Position numbers and translations under genes: made by a program. The notes under the pieces are model-generated. The model was not told where the DNA came from, ran no database searches, and saw nothing but the letters and a program-made list of their open reading frames with translations. From contig CAXKWD010000002.1 in NCBI GenBank assembly GCA_964059195.1, forward strand, positions 153,715,042 through 153,779,041: DNA of 64,000 nucleotides. Reading direction: 5' to 3'. The DNA comes from Ectobius pallidus (Eukaryota > Arthropoda > Insecta > Blattodea > Ectobiidae). Positions 32,597 to 43,840 of this stretch are shown in pieces. Within the stretch, counting starts at the first letter, position 1; every line of letters starts with the position of its first letter.

Positions 32597-32920
32597 TTAT
32601 TGGTAATTAATAATAAATAAAATTATATTTGGAAGAAAGCAGTTCGTTCGTTGAAAATGCCACTGTTCGAAATAGTACCTGCTGGTGATCAGAGTTGTTC
32701 CTACTGCGTACATTTTCGAACGATATTCTGGAAATGAAAGATTGATTGCCATGACCAATTTTACTGCTGTTTGACTTTCATATTTTTGTGAAATGTCAAC
32801 TACATTGCCAACTTTGTGATTACAATACAATTGAATTTTCTTCTTACGGTTTCGTCTTTGTCGCAAAATAACAACAGCTGCAGCAGCAGCAGCTACGGCA
32901 CCTAAATCCAAAGCGGACAT
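32597..32920 (-). pseudogene. Harbinger transposase N-terminal remnant (tentative)
   Basis: Reads MSALDLGAVAAAAAAVVILR then QRRNRKKKIQ. A short Ala/Val/Ile run followed by an Arg/Lys run near the start is common in Harbinger transposases. The DDE core is absent. Its position and direction, inward from the right inverted repeat and facing the MADF ORF, match the usual two-gene arrangement. Confidence 0.5.
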
Positions 32921-33179
32921 TTCATCTGCGCACTTCTAGCAGGTGTGAACAGAAAGAGGTATGCGCCTACAATAATGGAGCCGCAAGAGACTAGGTGCAT
33001 GCGTGAGCTTGCACCGTTGCATGCGCAGATGCACTGGAGAGGCACGGCAACTAGGCGCAAGGCGCACAGGTGTGAACGCGGCTTAAGTGATACACTGTTT
33101 CACTTAATATCTCGATAGTTATAAAAATGTAATATGTTTTGACTTTGTTTGAGGAAATTTCACTGGTGTGAAGTAAGTT

Positions 33180-34640
33180 CACCACTCTTGTTTGTATTGA
33201 GATAAATAATTAATGATAAATTGTTACACCATGATTACTTGGTTGCACAACAATTGGTCATTTGTTGATTGTTTGATACACAAAAAATGTCACAATTAAA
33301 ATATAGAAATTTATGATTTTTGAACCAGTTGTTGTTTTAGTGAGATTGGAAAATCAGTTGATTGAATGATTGAGAGTTTACGCTGTGACATGGTTGCACC
33401 ATGTTGCGATCATGAGTATTGATTGTGTTTTCACGATTTGATTATTTCGTGATCGATAGATTGATGAGTTGGCAAAGTCGTACTAGAGATGAAAGACGCA
33501 CGCGTTAGAATGTAAAATGCGGGACTCCGGCAATTGTAGAAATTAGATTGAAATTGAAAAGTTGATTAGCCGGGTCCCGCACCACGCAACGCACTCCTTC
33601 CTGTTGAGGTGTCTGAAGCGTCTCTAGAATCAGGGGGATGCTGCAAGTGTATATATTTAATCGAATTGCGCGTTATTAACTTTTCCATCTCAAGAAAAAG
33701 ACATTGGCTAATGAATTTATGGTGAGCTGCTCTGACCAATAGAAACTGATGTTGTGATATTCAGGCCTGGTATTCAGCAACAATTAAGTCACTGAATGCC
33801 AAACAAAGAGTATGTTCGCAATTTCAAAAGAAGGGCGTTTGTGAAGTTGAAAATGAAATATATTTTAGACCTAGTTGTAAGTGATTACATGATATATAAA
33901 TCATAAGAATTTATTATAAACTTTAGAATATATTTGCTACTAAAAGTTGTGAATTTTGTAAGACGTCATTGCCATTTTTAAGCGTTTGACTTGATGAAAA
34001 GTTTTCCTACCATGTATTGAAAGCATCACGAAAGTTTACAATCTGAAGTTACTCACAAGATTTGAATACGTGAAGTGAATTACTATTAGTTATCAATAAA
34101 CTAAATCTGGCGGATTCTATGAAAGTTGGCGAGTAAAATAAGAAAAGCATGAAATGTTGGTAACAATGACGCTTTAGACACTAGTGACCAAATTGGAAAC
34201 TAAACAAAATATCATGACCTCTAATGATTGTAAACATATTGAAAATGACGAGTTATACAAACATGAAGTAAAGCACAGGAAATCGTATACATTTATAAAG
34301 ATACGCAAAGCCCTTTGAATACATAAAAAAGAAAACACTTTATAATAATAAATGTTATATACAAGACAGTCGCACTCAAGATATTGAAAGACAAACACAC
34401 TACACTACAGATGAAAATCAACAAACAGAGAATAGGAAGAGTAGTTCCAGAAGCAGAAAGAAAATTGCGGTCAGAAAGGATGAAGAAGTACTGGGCTGTC
34501 AAAAAGAAGAAAAACCTCAACCAGAAACCTGACTAAAGTGGTCCTATGAAGGCCAAAAAATTAAAATCAATTAATAAATGTTATATACGTGAAAGTGATG
34601 TAACCTTTACCTAACCTAAATGTGAATTTACGTACGTAAA
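33180..34640. repeat. Dispersed repeat family X, copy 2
   Basis: Diverged copy of 1-1190 in the same orientation, sharing the TTGTGTTTTCAC, ATTACATGATATA and CTTTATAATAATAAA blocks and the terminal TAACCT words. It carries a 209-bp insert at 34363-34571 that copy 1 lacks. Confidence 0.65.
34363..34571 (+). mobile_element. Short retroposed insert with 17-bp target duplication
   Basis: TAATAAATGTTATATAC occurs at 34346-34362 and again at 34572-34588; repeat family X copy 1 has no insert here. A frame in the insert (RIGRVVPEAERKLRSERMKK then YWAVKKKKN) is Lys/Arg-rich and looks like the basic tail of a retroelement protein. An A-rich end (CCAAAAAATTAAAATC) precedes the right duplication, so it is a plus-strand retroposition product. 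Confidence 0.75.
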
Positions 34641-34722
34641 TGAACAGACTTTTATCACCAATTAATGTTCCATCCGTATTTTTGCAAAGATTTGTTCTAG
34701 CTTTGAATCTTTCTTTCATCAA

Positions 34723-34756
34723 ATCAAAATCAAATCAAATCAAATCTTTATTCACC
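34723..34756 (-). repeat. (GATTT)n 3' tail of LINE A
   Basis: On this strand, ATCAAATCAAAATCAAATCA and further CAAAT units. As a LINE tail it marks the 3' end of the minus-strand element. Confidence 0.8.
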
Positions 34757-37700
34757 TTTAAATACAATATATTTGTACAATAGGCTTCGTCAGTTTTTGG
34801 ATAGTTTTATATAATAACAAAAAAAAGCTAAGAATACAAATTTATATCCATAATATTTTCTGGTATATTACTCTCTAAAAATTCTTCTACGGTGTATATC
34901 GCTTTGCTTTTGAACCAAATAGATAGAATATTGTACAGTTGTTTTTTTTCAAGATTTCTTATCTTTAATGGAATTTTATTAAAAAAAATTATCTGTTGAT
35001 AGCAGTGACTTTTTATATTTGTACTTAAGTGAAGTTGTGGTTTATCTAAATCATTTTTCCTTCGCGTGTTGTAGTTATGCATTGACGATCTAGTTGTAAA
35101 TTTAGTGCTATTTTCTTTAACATATGTAATATTAGCTAAAATGTACATAGAGGTAAGTGTAAGAATGTTGTACCTTTTGAAGTATTGTTTACATGATTCT
35201 CTTGTTCCAATTCCTGCTATCAATCTGATAATTTTTTTCTGCCAGATGAAGATTTTGTTTGCTGAATGGGAATCACCCCAAAGCATAACCCCATATAGTA
35301 GGTGTGGTTGAACAAAAGCATAATAAGCTGTTATGAGCATTTCAAAATTTACACATTTTTTAACTTTCTCATCAAATACCATACTCTTGCCAGCTTTTTA
35401 CATGTGTACAGTATTTGGTCTTGCCAGGTAAGCTTTGTGTCCAAGTATAGGCCTAATAATTTTACAGACTTTATCTCAGTAGTGTTGCTAAATTTTGGAT
35501 CTATAGAGAACATTATTGTTTCAGTTTTTGATTGATTTATGCTTAAATTATTGTAGAAGAACCAGATTTTAGCCTGTTCTAGCGATAAGGTCATTTGTTG
35601 AGTTAAGTCTAATATGTCCTTATTTGCTTCTATAAACGTTGTATCATCTGCATAAATAATGGGGGTACAGGAGGGGCCTACATTACAATGTAGATCATTT
35701 ATATATACAAGAAAGAAGAAGGGCCCCAACATCGAGCCCTGAGGGACACCTGCTATGACATTTCCTATTTTTGAATTTTTATTATCTACAAATGTAATTT
35801 GTTTTCTATTATTTAGGTAGGATGTAATTAGATTAATCTCTATACCATTTATACCATAATATTTCAGCTTATCAATAAGTATATTGTGTGACACACAGTC
35901 AAAGGCTTTGCTTAAATCAATTAAAGTAGCTCCTGTTACTATTTTATTTTCAAAATTATTTAGTGTTATTTTGGTTAAACAATCAACCGCCTTTATAGTA
36001 GATAGATTTTTTCTAAATCCAAATTGTTTATCATAAAAGAGATTGTTAAAAGAAAAGTAATCATATAGTTGTTTTAAGATGGATGCCTCCACTACTTTTC
36101 CTAGGATGGGGATAATAGTTATGGGTCGATAATTTGAAGGGTTTGTTACATCTCCCTTCTTATAAACTGGTATGACCTTTGAAGTTTTTAGACACTCAGG
36201 AAAAATACCCTGTGTTAGTATTTGATTTATTAAAAGTGTTATCGGTATTACTATTGTGTTGGCTATCTTTTTAATAATATTATTGGTAAATCCATAAATA
36301 TCTTGGGCGTTTGAAGGGTTAAGATTTTTTATAGTATGTGCAACCATATTTGGTTGGACCTCGTACCAAATGAAATTGTTTTCACATATTTCAGTTGGTA
36401 ATTTAAAATTTTTAAGCAGATTAGAAAAATTCTTAATGTTTCCATTTGTGTTTGTATCCGGCTTGTTATTATCATTATTTATGTTCCCCATTTCTTTTGA
36501 TACATCTATAAAATAAGAGTTTAGTATGTCTGGGGCAATATTTATAGTGGACTTTGGATTTGGTTGTCCTTTTGCATTGTTGATTACCGCCCAAGCAGCC
36601 TTGCATTTATTTTTTGCTTTTTTAATGAAATTTTCATTTGCTTCCCTCTTTGCTTCATTTATTTTTTGCTTGTAAGTCTTTTTAAATTTCATGAATCTTG
36701 TTTTGTCTTCAAGGTTATTATTGGATTTGTAAATATTATATATAGATATTAGCGTATTACGCATTGACTTAAGTTCAGGTGTAAACCAATTGTTTTGCAA
36801 ACTTTTAGATTTAGGGTTTATAATATTTATTGAATTTACAGTTTTTATTGGACAGTGAATATCAAACCAGGCTACGAGGGTGTTATTGAAGTATTCAAAA
36901 GCATCATTTACATTTGTTATTTCATATAGCTTATGCCAAGAGATTTCAGTTAAACTTTCATAAAATTCATTTATCCTTTCCTCAGTTATTAGGCGTTTTT
37001 TATTTTGTATGACTATTTTTTGTTCACTAGTTACTTTATGCAAATCAAATTCAACCCATACACCAGCATGATCAGAAAGAATGTTTTGGTCAAGTAGTTT
37101 GCTTTGAATGTATGATTTATGTATATTTGTGAAAATGTTGTCTAAACACGACCTATTTCTTGTTGGTGTATTATGAGCATGATATAAGTTATGTGATCTA
37201 AACATATTAACAAAATCTGCTGATAATTGTGCATCCAAAATATTTACATTGAAATCTCCAGCAATAGTTAGTAAGTTATTGTACTTTTTTTCTAAATATA
37301 TAATGAAATTGTCGAGGTGCTCTATAAATTTCTTTTTACCACTGTTTGGTGTTCTGTAAATTGACACAACAATAAGGCCTATTTGATTTAGTTTTATGGC
37401 TACACATTCACATAGATTAATTAGACAAAATTTGGATACATCTATGACCTCAAACTTAATGCTTGTTTTTACAAAAATTGCTGCACCTCCATTTCGATGT
37501 GGTAATTCTCTTACATATATGCTTCCTAAATTATAGTCATTGGGTATATATAGGTTTACTTCCTCCTTTGTGAGCCAGTGTTCATTTATGCACAAAATAT
37601 CTGTTGGCATCTTTTCTAAAATCAGGTTGAGTTCATCAAGTTTATTTCTAATTGATTGGAGATTTATTTGTGTTACTATAAGCTTTTTATTATTGTTATT

Positions 37701-38060
37701 GTTTTGAAGGTCAATTTGATGTACAATTTTTAATTGATCTATAGGTCTAGGCCTATTTCTTTTTTTGAAGTATTTTCTGCCTTCGTCGCCTCATGGGGGG
37801 GGACCAGTGTTTTCACTGTACCTCACTTTACTTACGTCCATTAGAATTCTACATATTGTGTTGGCAAGTATCTGTTTACCTTTTTTACTGAAATGCATAC
37901 CGTGTCTCGTGTGCCAATTTCTTTCAACAGCTGACGTGTTAATTAATTTAACATTATCAAATTCTTTACACACTGAATTTATGGAGGAGTTTAATTGCCA
38001 AATTTGTTTATTTATCCATGAAGTAGGCATAAGATCATATCACTTTTATATCTTCGTGTA
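34757..38060 (-). pseudogene. LINE A: non-LTR retrotransposon with ORF1 esterase remnant, EN and RT
   Basis: The minus strand carries the end of an SGNH-type ORF1 domain (38030-37791, with NWHTRHGMHFSKKGKQIL), then a long EN-RT frame. The endonuclease has ILCINEHWL, GGAAIFVKTSIKF, AGDFNVNILDA and SDHAGVWVEF. The RT has VIPVYKKGDVTNPSNYRPIT, IDLSKAFDCVSHNIL, VPQGSMLGPFFFLVYINDL and IYADDTTFIE. The main frame is open for 753 codons (37610-35349). A single frameshift near 35375 separates it from the C-terminal part (35382-34828). ORF1 is 5'-truncated. It is a young, nearly intact copy; a CR1/L2-like affinity is possible but unproven. Confidence 0.9.
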
Positions 38061-38094
38061 CTTTATTAAGATTTAGACCTATTAGACCTAAATC

Positions 38095-39263
38095 CATATT
38101 ATCCATCACTGATCAAATTATTATTTTCAAAAAAGGAATATTATTGAGTATGTAAGCAAATTTCAACTATCTTTGACAGTACCAGAATAAGGGAAATTGG
38201 ACGATAGTTATTTGGATCTCATCCATCCCCTTTTTTATGAATTGGTCTGGTTACTGTTATTTTTAAACAGTCAGGAAAGATTCCTTGATTTAATATTCTG
38301 TTAGTAAGAATGCATAAAGGAAACTGCAGTTCTTTTGAAATAGACTTAATCACAAAATTTGAGAGGCCGTAAAAGTCTTCTGCCTTTGAGTTGGATAACT
38401 TATTTATTCCCTTTTTTATAACGTTGCATCACTAATTAAGTCCCATGTAAAATTGAAATTTGTTTTTTTTGTAATGATCTATGTTGTTTTGACGTTTTAT
38501 CTGATTTGCTTTCTCGTGCTGGGTTTAGGCCAGTAAAGTGAGCATTGAGTGAATTAGGAGCTATTGGTATATCTTCATGGTTCGATTTTGAACTATTAAT
38601 TTCATGTTTTACTTCATGGTTCGATTTTGAACTATTAATTTCATGTTTTATTACAGTTAGAATTTAGAATAAATTTTTCGTTTGCCTTGCACTTTGCCAA
38701 TTTAATCTCATTTTTATAGATTCTGTTTAGTCTATTATATACCTAGGTATATGTCTATATTTGCTATCTTGTTTACATTTATCATGACAAATTTGAAGCA
38801 TAATTCTAATTATATTAAGATATGGAGTATACCAATTTTTTAGTGTTCTTGACTTGTATTTTTGAACTATTATTCCTTTTTTATTATTATTATTTTAGGG
38901 CACCATTCATTAAATTCTCTAGTTAAAATATTTTAAAATAAGTTATAAGATTTATTTACATCTATTTCTTTAGTAAATATTTCATACCCATTAATACAAT
39001 TTAGTCTATTTCTTAGATCATCTATATTCTTAAGACTATCTAGCCTAACACTGTAATACTTATCAACTACTGGGGATACTGGAAGCTTTAGCCAGAGACC
39101 ATCATGATCAAATATACCTAGATTCAGTACTTCCAGTTCAACATTATTGATATGCATGTTGCTTATGACATTATCAAGGCAAGATTAAGCCTTGTTGGCT
39201 TATTGTTAAGACAGTAGAAATTATGTGTCATTAGTTATCTACCAATTCTATTACACTTCTACT
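38095..39263 (-). pseudogene. LINE B, late EN and early RT, decayed
   Basis: The minus strand continues an endonuclease after the palindromic insertion: SRSVIELVDN, FYCLNNKPTR, LDNVISNMHINNVEL and GIFDHDGLWLKLPV. A linker follows, and RT traces appear near 38380-38150 with NQGIFP-like and KKGD-like words in broken frames. It stops near 38095 inside the RT, directly next to the 5' end of LINE A. The element is related to LINE A but much older. Confidence 0.75.
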
Positions 39264-39271
39264 ATTATTTG
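39264..39271. repeat. Target duplication, left, of palindromic element
   Basis: ATTATTTG, repeated exactly at 40158-40165. Confidence 0.85.
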
Positions 39272-40157
39272 GGTAATCCTGTATTTGGACGTTACTTATT
39301 ATATTTGGGAGTTTGGTGTAACCTACTATCCAATATGCATTGGTACAGCACGTAGTCAACGTTAAAAATATAACAAGCACACTTCTCTTCACAATATGGC
39401 GGGAGATATAAGATGGCACATTTTCAAAACCAACAAACAGTGTATCGTACATAATTTGAAAATCCAAAGGGGCTTCGCTACGGCTACCGCCTCCGCTTCA
39501 CGCACTTAACTGTGTGGTTAGTGTTATGCATTATTTAGACTATATGCAGAGGTGGGTACAAGGCACTTGCGACAATATACAAGGACAGTGGGTACAAGGC
39601 AAGAATAATTACCTAACATATAGCTAAATAATGCATAACACTAACCACATAGTTAAGTGCGCGAAGCAGAGGCGGCAGCCGTAGCGAAGCGCCCTTGCAT
39701 TTTCGAATAATGTACAATACCCTGTTTGTAGGGTTCGAAAATGTGGCATATTATATCTCCCATGAGGTTTGTCAGTCTGTCACCTCTTGTCTGGCAGTAT
39801 GACGTCACACGTCCAACGTCCAATCATGACTTTCTTCATAATACGAGGACAGAAGAATTTGCTAGATTGTGGTATAACTTATTTCATATTTATTTATCCA
39901 GTTGACCACAGTGTAAAAGAAACTGCATCGCTGAGGGTGGGATAGGTGGGACACATTCATCCCAAGGTGTGACTTATATTTGGATTTTCCCTAATTTTTA
40001 ACAGAGCAACAGTCTCGTGTTATTACTAGTAAAAATTACTTTTTATTTATGTGCTTGTGCATTTTCCCTTTAGGTTGGCATTATGTTACCGCCCCTTGAA
40101 TACTAGGTTACACCAAACTTCCATGGATAATAAGTAACGTCCAAATACAGGATTACC
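39272..40157. mobile_element. 886-bp DNA element with long inverted repeats, unassigned superfamily
   Basis: The ends read GGTAATCCTGTATTTGGACG outward on both sides, continuing with AGTTTGGTGTAACCTA. The 8-bp duplication is exact. Inside lies a second, very strong palindrome: arms about 39395-39540 and 39618-39765 sharing GGCTTCGCTACGGCT, CGCACTTAACT and TAGTGTTATGCATTATTTAG. No ORF. Removing the element joins GDINTDKTNN to SRSVIELV in LINE B. The termini are not a standard hAT end; Merlin-, P- or Mutator-like are alternatives. Confidence 0.88.
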
Positions 40158-40344
40158 ATTATTTGTTTTATCTGTGTTGATGTCTCCAAATATAAACATT
40201 CTGCTATCTTTGTATTTGTTTTTCAAGAAGAAAAGGATCAGCATTTCTATTTTCTCATGAATGTTTGTTCTTTAGATGAAGGGCTTTGATGTACAGAGAC
40301 TGTAATCAGGTTATTGGTTTCAATATTTATTGCTGCTAGAAACC
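40158..40344 (-). pseudogene. LINE B, endonuclease middle part
   Basis: Minus-strand AAINIETNNLITVSVHQSPS, then EQTFMRK, then MFIFGDINTDKTNN. The GDIN box is the Mg-binding motif of APE-type endonucleases. It lies between two inserted elements and is joined by its neighbours at 39263 and 42770. Confidence 0.78.
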
Positions 40345-42765
40345 CTCCCCCCCCCCCCGTGGGAATTTCCGACACATATATTTTTTTGTTGGTATTGTCA
40401 TCTAGTTTAAGATTTTAGTTGTTTGTCCCTTATCAATTACAGCATTTAGCCGGAAACCCCGGAAATTCGCAGAAAACGAATTTGTTTTAATTTTTCATTG
40501 TTCTTTGCTCCTAATATTCCCAGGGAATTTCTGACTCAAACATTTTTGTTGGTATTGGCATCTAGTTTAATGTTCCAGTTGTTTGCCCCTTACAAATTAC
40601 AACATATCCCCGGAAAACTCGGAAAACCACGTATATACGGAGAAAATTACTATGTATTATTTTTTAAATCTTTGTTCTTTGCTCCTAATATTCAAAGGGA
40701 ATTTCTGATTCGTATGTTTTTTTGTTGGTATTGCCATCTAGATTAAGGTTTCAGTTGTTTGCCCCTTATGAATTATAGCATATCTCCAGAAAACTCCGAA
40801 AACTACGGAAATCCGGAGGAACTGCCTTTTTAAAAATTTCTTTAAAATCTTTGTTCTTTGCTCCTAATATTCCCAGGGAATTTCTGACTGATATGTTTTT
40901 TTGTTGGTATTGCCATCTAGTTTAAGGTTTAAGTTGTTTTCCCCTTATCAATTACAGCATATCCACGTAAACCCTGAAAACCAAGAAAATCCGCAGAAAA
41001 TGAGATTGTTTTAATTTTTTAAAAATATTTGCTCTTTGATACTAATATTCCCAGGGAATTCCTGAATCACATAATTTTTGTTGCGATTGCCATATAGTTT
41101 AAGGTTTCAGTTTTTTCCCCTTGCCAATTACAGCATGACAAAGAATACTGGAAAAAATCCTGATGTTGAAGGAATGAAGGCGATTGGAAACCTGACAGAA
41201 CACACTTCATATTCTAATTTGACATCTGTGAAGGATAATTAATTTATCTTAGCAAACCTTCCACAGTCACTACCAAACTTTCTTGACTGAAGTTAGAGAA
41301 GGGACATTCGGTAAAACAGCACAATTTTGGAATGGTAATATGGACAAAGTGTCATTGATTTTGAGATTTCAGCGAGCAACTAAAGAAAACAACTTTGACT
41401 TACAGTTGGCATGTTTAGAAGATATGATTCCCCTTTCCTTTGCATGTGACCATCACAATTATGGCAGATAGCCTATCTCGTAGTCCATATACTCACCCTT
41501 TTGAACCTGCAAGGGACACACTTGAAGCAGAAGAATTACTTCGCAATAACGGTTTCAGTGACCATAGATCACAAGTTCCGAGTTCTAGAAATTCTGTGGA
41601 TTTCCGTGGTTTTCCGGGTTTTAAGGGGATATGTTGTAATTGATAATGGGCAAACAGCTGACACCTTAATCTAGATTACAATGCCAACAAAAAAAATATG
41701 TAAGTCAGAAGTTCCCTGGGAATATTAGGATCAAAGAACAAAGGTTTTTAAAAAATTAAAACGAACTCATTTTCTTCGGATTTTTTAGGTTTCCGGAGTT
41801 TTCCGGGGATATGCTGTAATTGATAAGGGGCAAACAACTGAAACCTTAATCTACATGGCAATACCAACACAAAACCATATTAGTCACTAATTCCCTTTGA
41901 ATACTAGGAGCAAAGAACTAAGATTTAAAAAATTAAAACAAAGTAATTTTCTCCGGGCTTCCGTGGTTTTCAGAGTTTTCTGGGGATTTGCTGTAATTGA
42001 TAAGGGGCAAACAACTGAAACCTTAATCTACATAGCAATACTAACACAAAACCATATGAGTCACCAATTCCCTTTGAATACTAGAAGTAAAAAACTAAGA
42101 TTTAAATAATTAAAACAAAGTCATTTTCTCCGGGTTTTCGGAGTTTTCTGGGGATTTGCTGTGATTGATAAGGGGCAAACAACTGAAACCTTAATCTGGA
42201 TGGCAATACCAACAAAAGAGCATATGATTCAGAAATTCCCTTTGAATATTAGAAGCAAAGAACAAAGATTTAAAAAATAAAACATTGTCATTTTCTCCGT
42301 ATAAAAGTGGTTTTTCGGGTTTTCCGGGGATATGTTGTAATTTGTAAGGGGCAAACAACTGAAAACTTAAACTAGATGACAATACCAACAAAAAATATGT
42401 GAGTCAGAAATCCCCTGGGCATATTAGGAGCAAAGAACAAAGAAAAATTAAATCAAACTCATTTTCTCCAGATTTCCGGGGTTTCCGGGTAAATGCTGTA
42501 ATTGATAAGGGGCAAACAACTGAAGACTTAAACTAGATGGTAATACCAACAAAAAATATGTGAGCCAGAAATTGCCTGGGCATATTAGGAGCAAAGAACA
42601 AAGAAAAATTAAAACAAACTCATTTTCTCCGGATTTCCGGGGTTTCCGGGTAAATGCTGTAATTGATAAGGGGCAAACAACTGAAAACTGAAACTAGATG
42701 GGAATACCAACAAAAAAATATATGTGTCGGAAATTCCCACGGGGGGGGGGGGGATGGGGGTATAC
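40345..42765. mobile_element. Foldback-like element: inverted arms made of 160-180 bp tandem repeats
   Basis: The left arm (40345-41130) has five units marked by CCCCTTATCAATTACAGC-like words, at about 40427, 40590, 40765, 40943 and 41120. The right arm (41600-42765) has seven units in the opposite sense, marked by TTGATAAGGGGCAAAC at about 41640, 41820, 41997, 42165, 42339, 42502 and 42664. Both ends finish with a C or G run next to GTGGGAATTTCCGACACATA and its complement. Inverted arms made of internal direct repeats are the design of Foldback/Galileo-type elements. It splits the endonuclease of LINE B. Confidence 0.85.
41283..41471 (+). pseudogene. Protein remnant in the core of the foldback element
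   Basis: Reads EGTFGKTAQFWNGNMDKVSL, FQRATKENNFDLQLACLEDM then PLSFACDHHNYGR. I recall similar FW-x-HxxYAR-type fragments as a multi-copy invertebrate protein of unknown function, but cannot place it in a known transposase family. The frame changes before and after. It is the only coding clue to this element's origin. Confidence 0.4.
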
Positions 42766-42769
42766 AGTA

Positions 42770-43016
42770 GCCTACGCTCTATGTTGCCTCAAATACTTCT
42801 ATTTCACAAATGTTATTAATATCAACGGTGAAGTATTGGCTTACAGAAGTTACTTGCTAAGTTAAAGTTTAATGGGATACATAGATCAGTGTTGGAGTCT
42901 GCTAGCCAATGCTCATTAATACAAAGTAAATTACAGTTGGAAGTGTCTAACCAATATTGCAGCTGTTTCATTTTATTTCTTAGGGATTGAATAATATAAT
43001 ATGAAGAAATCATATG

Positions 43017-43047
<31 letters not shown>

Positions 43048-43840
43048 CATTTTTAAATAAGGACATTTACCTAAATGTTTTGTCATCAAGGGAGGAGTGC
43101 ATTCCTTTAAACGTTTTTAGAATTATTAGGTTTATTGTTCGAAATATTTTCATTAGCTTTATTTTTCTTTATATCTGATGTAGGCCTACTTAATTCAATC
43201 AATGATTCATCAGTTTTACTGTTTACAACTTCTGCATTTTCTATCTTTGTATTGCATTCACTGCTCTCTTTTAAAACTTGTTTTTTGTGTCAAGATTTAT
43301 AATAACTCTGTTCAATAACCTACCCAAGTTCCCTGCTCCCCTTCTATTTAGATGTATGCCATCTTTCCCAAGGTCTTTATCATTTAACTGAGAGTTTCCA
43401 TCAAGAAATGTACATTTGTGTTATTGACATACCCATTCTAGAGTAGCATTCACTCTATCTATGATGTGGAGATCATGTCCCTGCACCTAAGTATGCCACT
43501 GAAACAAATCTTAGCGCGAGGAAACAGTTTCCGAGCTGTAAGCACTGTGCGGATCACATTTTCCATTGGTTCCTTTGAGTTCAGCATCGATTCAAGGTTG
43601 TTGGTTCCAGAGTGTAATATTAGGACATCTGGATCATCCTTGTTGTTTATGATCATGTTTTCAAGATGCTCAGTTCTTGATCCCCGGTAGCAGTAGACCT
43701 TCGATTCACTATTTATATGTTCATTTATATGACACTTCATAGAGTCTCCTATAATTACTGCCGTACATTTTTCATATAAATGAAATATAGGCAGGTAAAA
43801 TTTACAGAAACAAATAAGAGAGTAAATTTCCATACTGATT
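42770..43840 (-). pseudogene. LINE B, ORF1 SGNH esterase end and endonuclease start
   Basis: 43833-43459 encodes an SGNH/GDSL-like domain: AVIIGDSMKCHINEHI (block I Ser), VYCYRGSRTEHLENMI, and DPDVLILHSGTNNLES (the GxxN block). Downstream LGKDGIHLNRRGAGNLG (about 43340) carries the block V Asp-x-x-His equivalent. Such esterase-like ORF1 domains are known in some non-LTR elements. The endonuclease N-terminus follows at 43013-42790 with LLCINEHWLADS. A 28-base poly-T run at 43020-43047 lies between. Frames are broken throughout. Confidence 0.8.

Larger units (their letters stand above)
31180..33083. mobile_element. PIF/Harbinger-like transposon, deletion derivative
   Basis: Perfect 20-bp inverted ends AGCCGCGTTCACACCTGTGC, flanked by the 3-bp duplication TAA (31177-31179 and 33084-33086). 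A TWA duplication is typical of PIF/Harbinger. Inside, a MADF-type ORF reads inward from the left end and a transposase N-terminus-like frame reads inward from the right end. Both are truncated. The outer 150 bases on each side are GC-rich with TGCGC/GCATGC words, unlike the surroundings. A SINE has inserted in the middle. Confidence 0.9.

Noticed and set aside
40345..42765. CRISPR-like regularly spaced repeats
   Set aside because: Units are contiguous ~170-bp tandem repeats in two opposite arms, in eukaryotic DNA, with no spacers.
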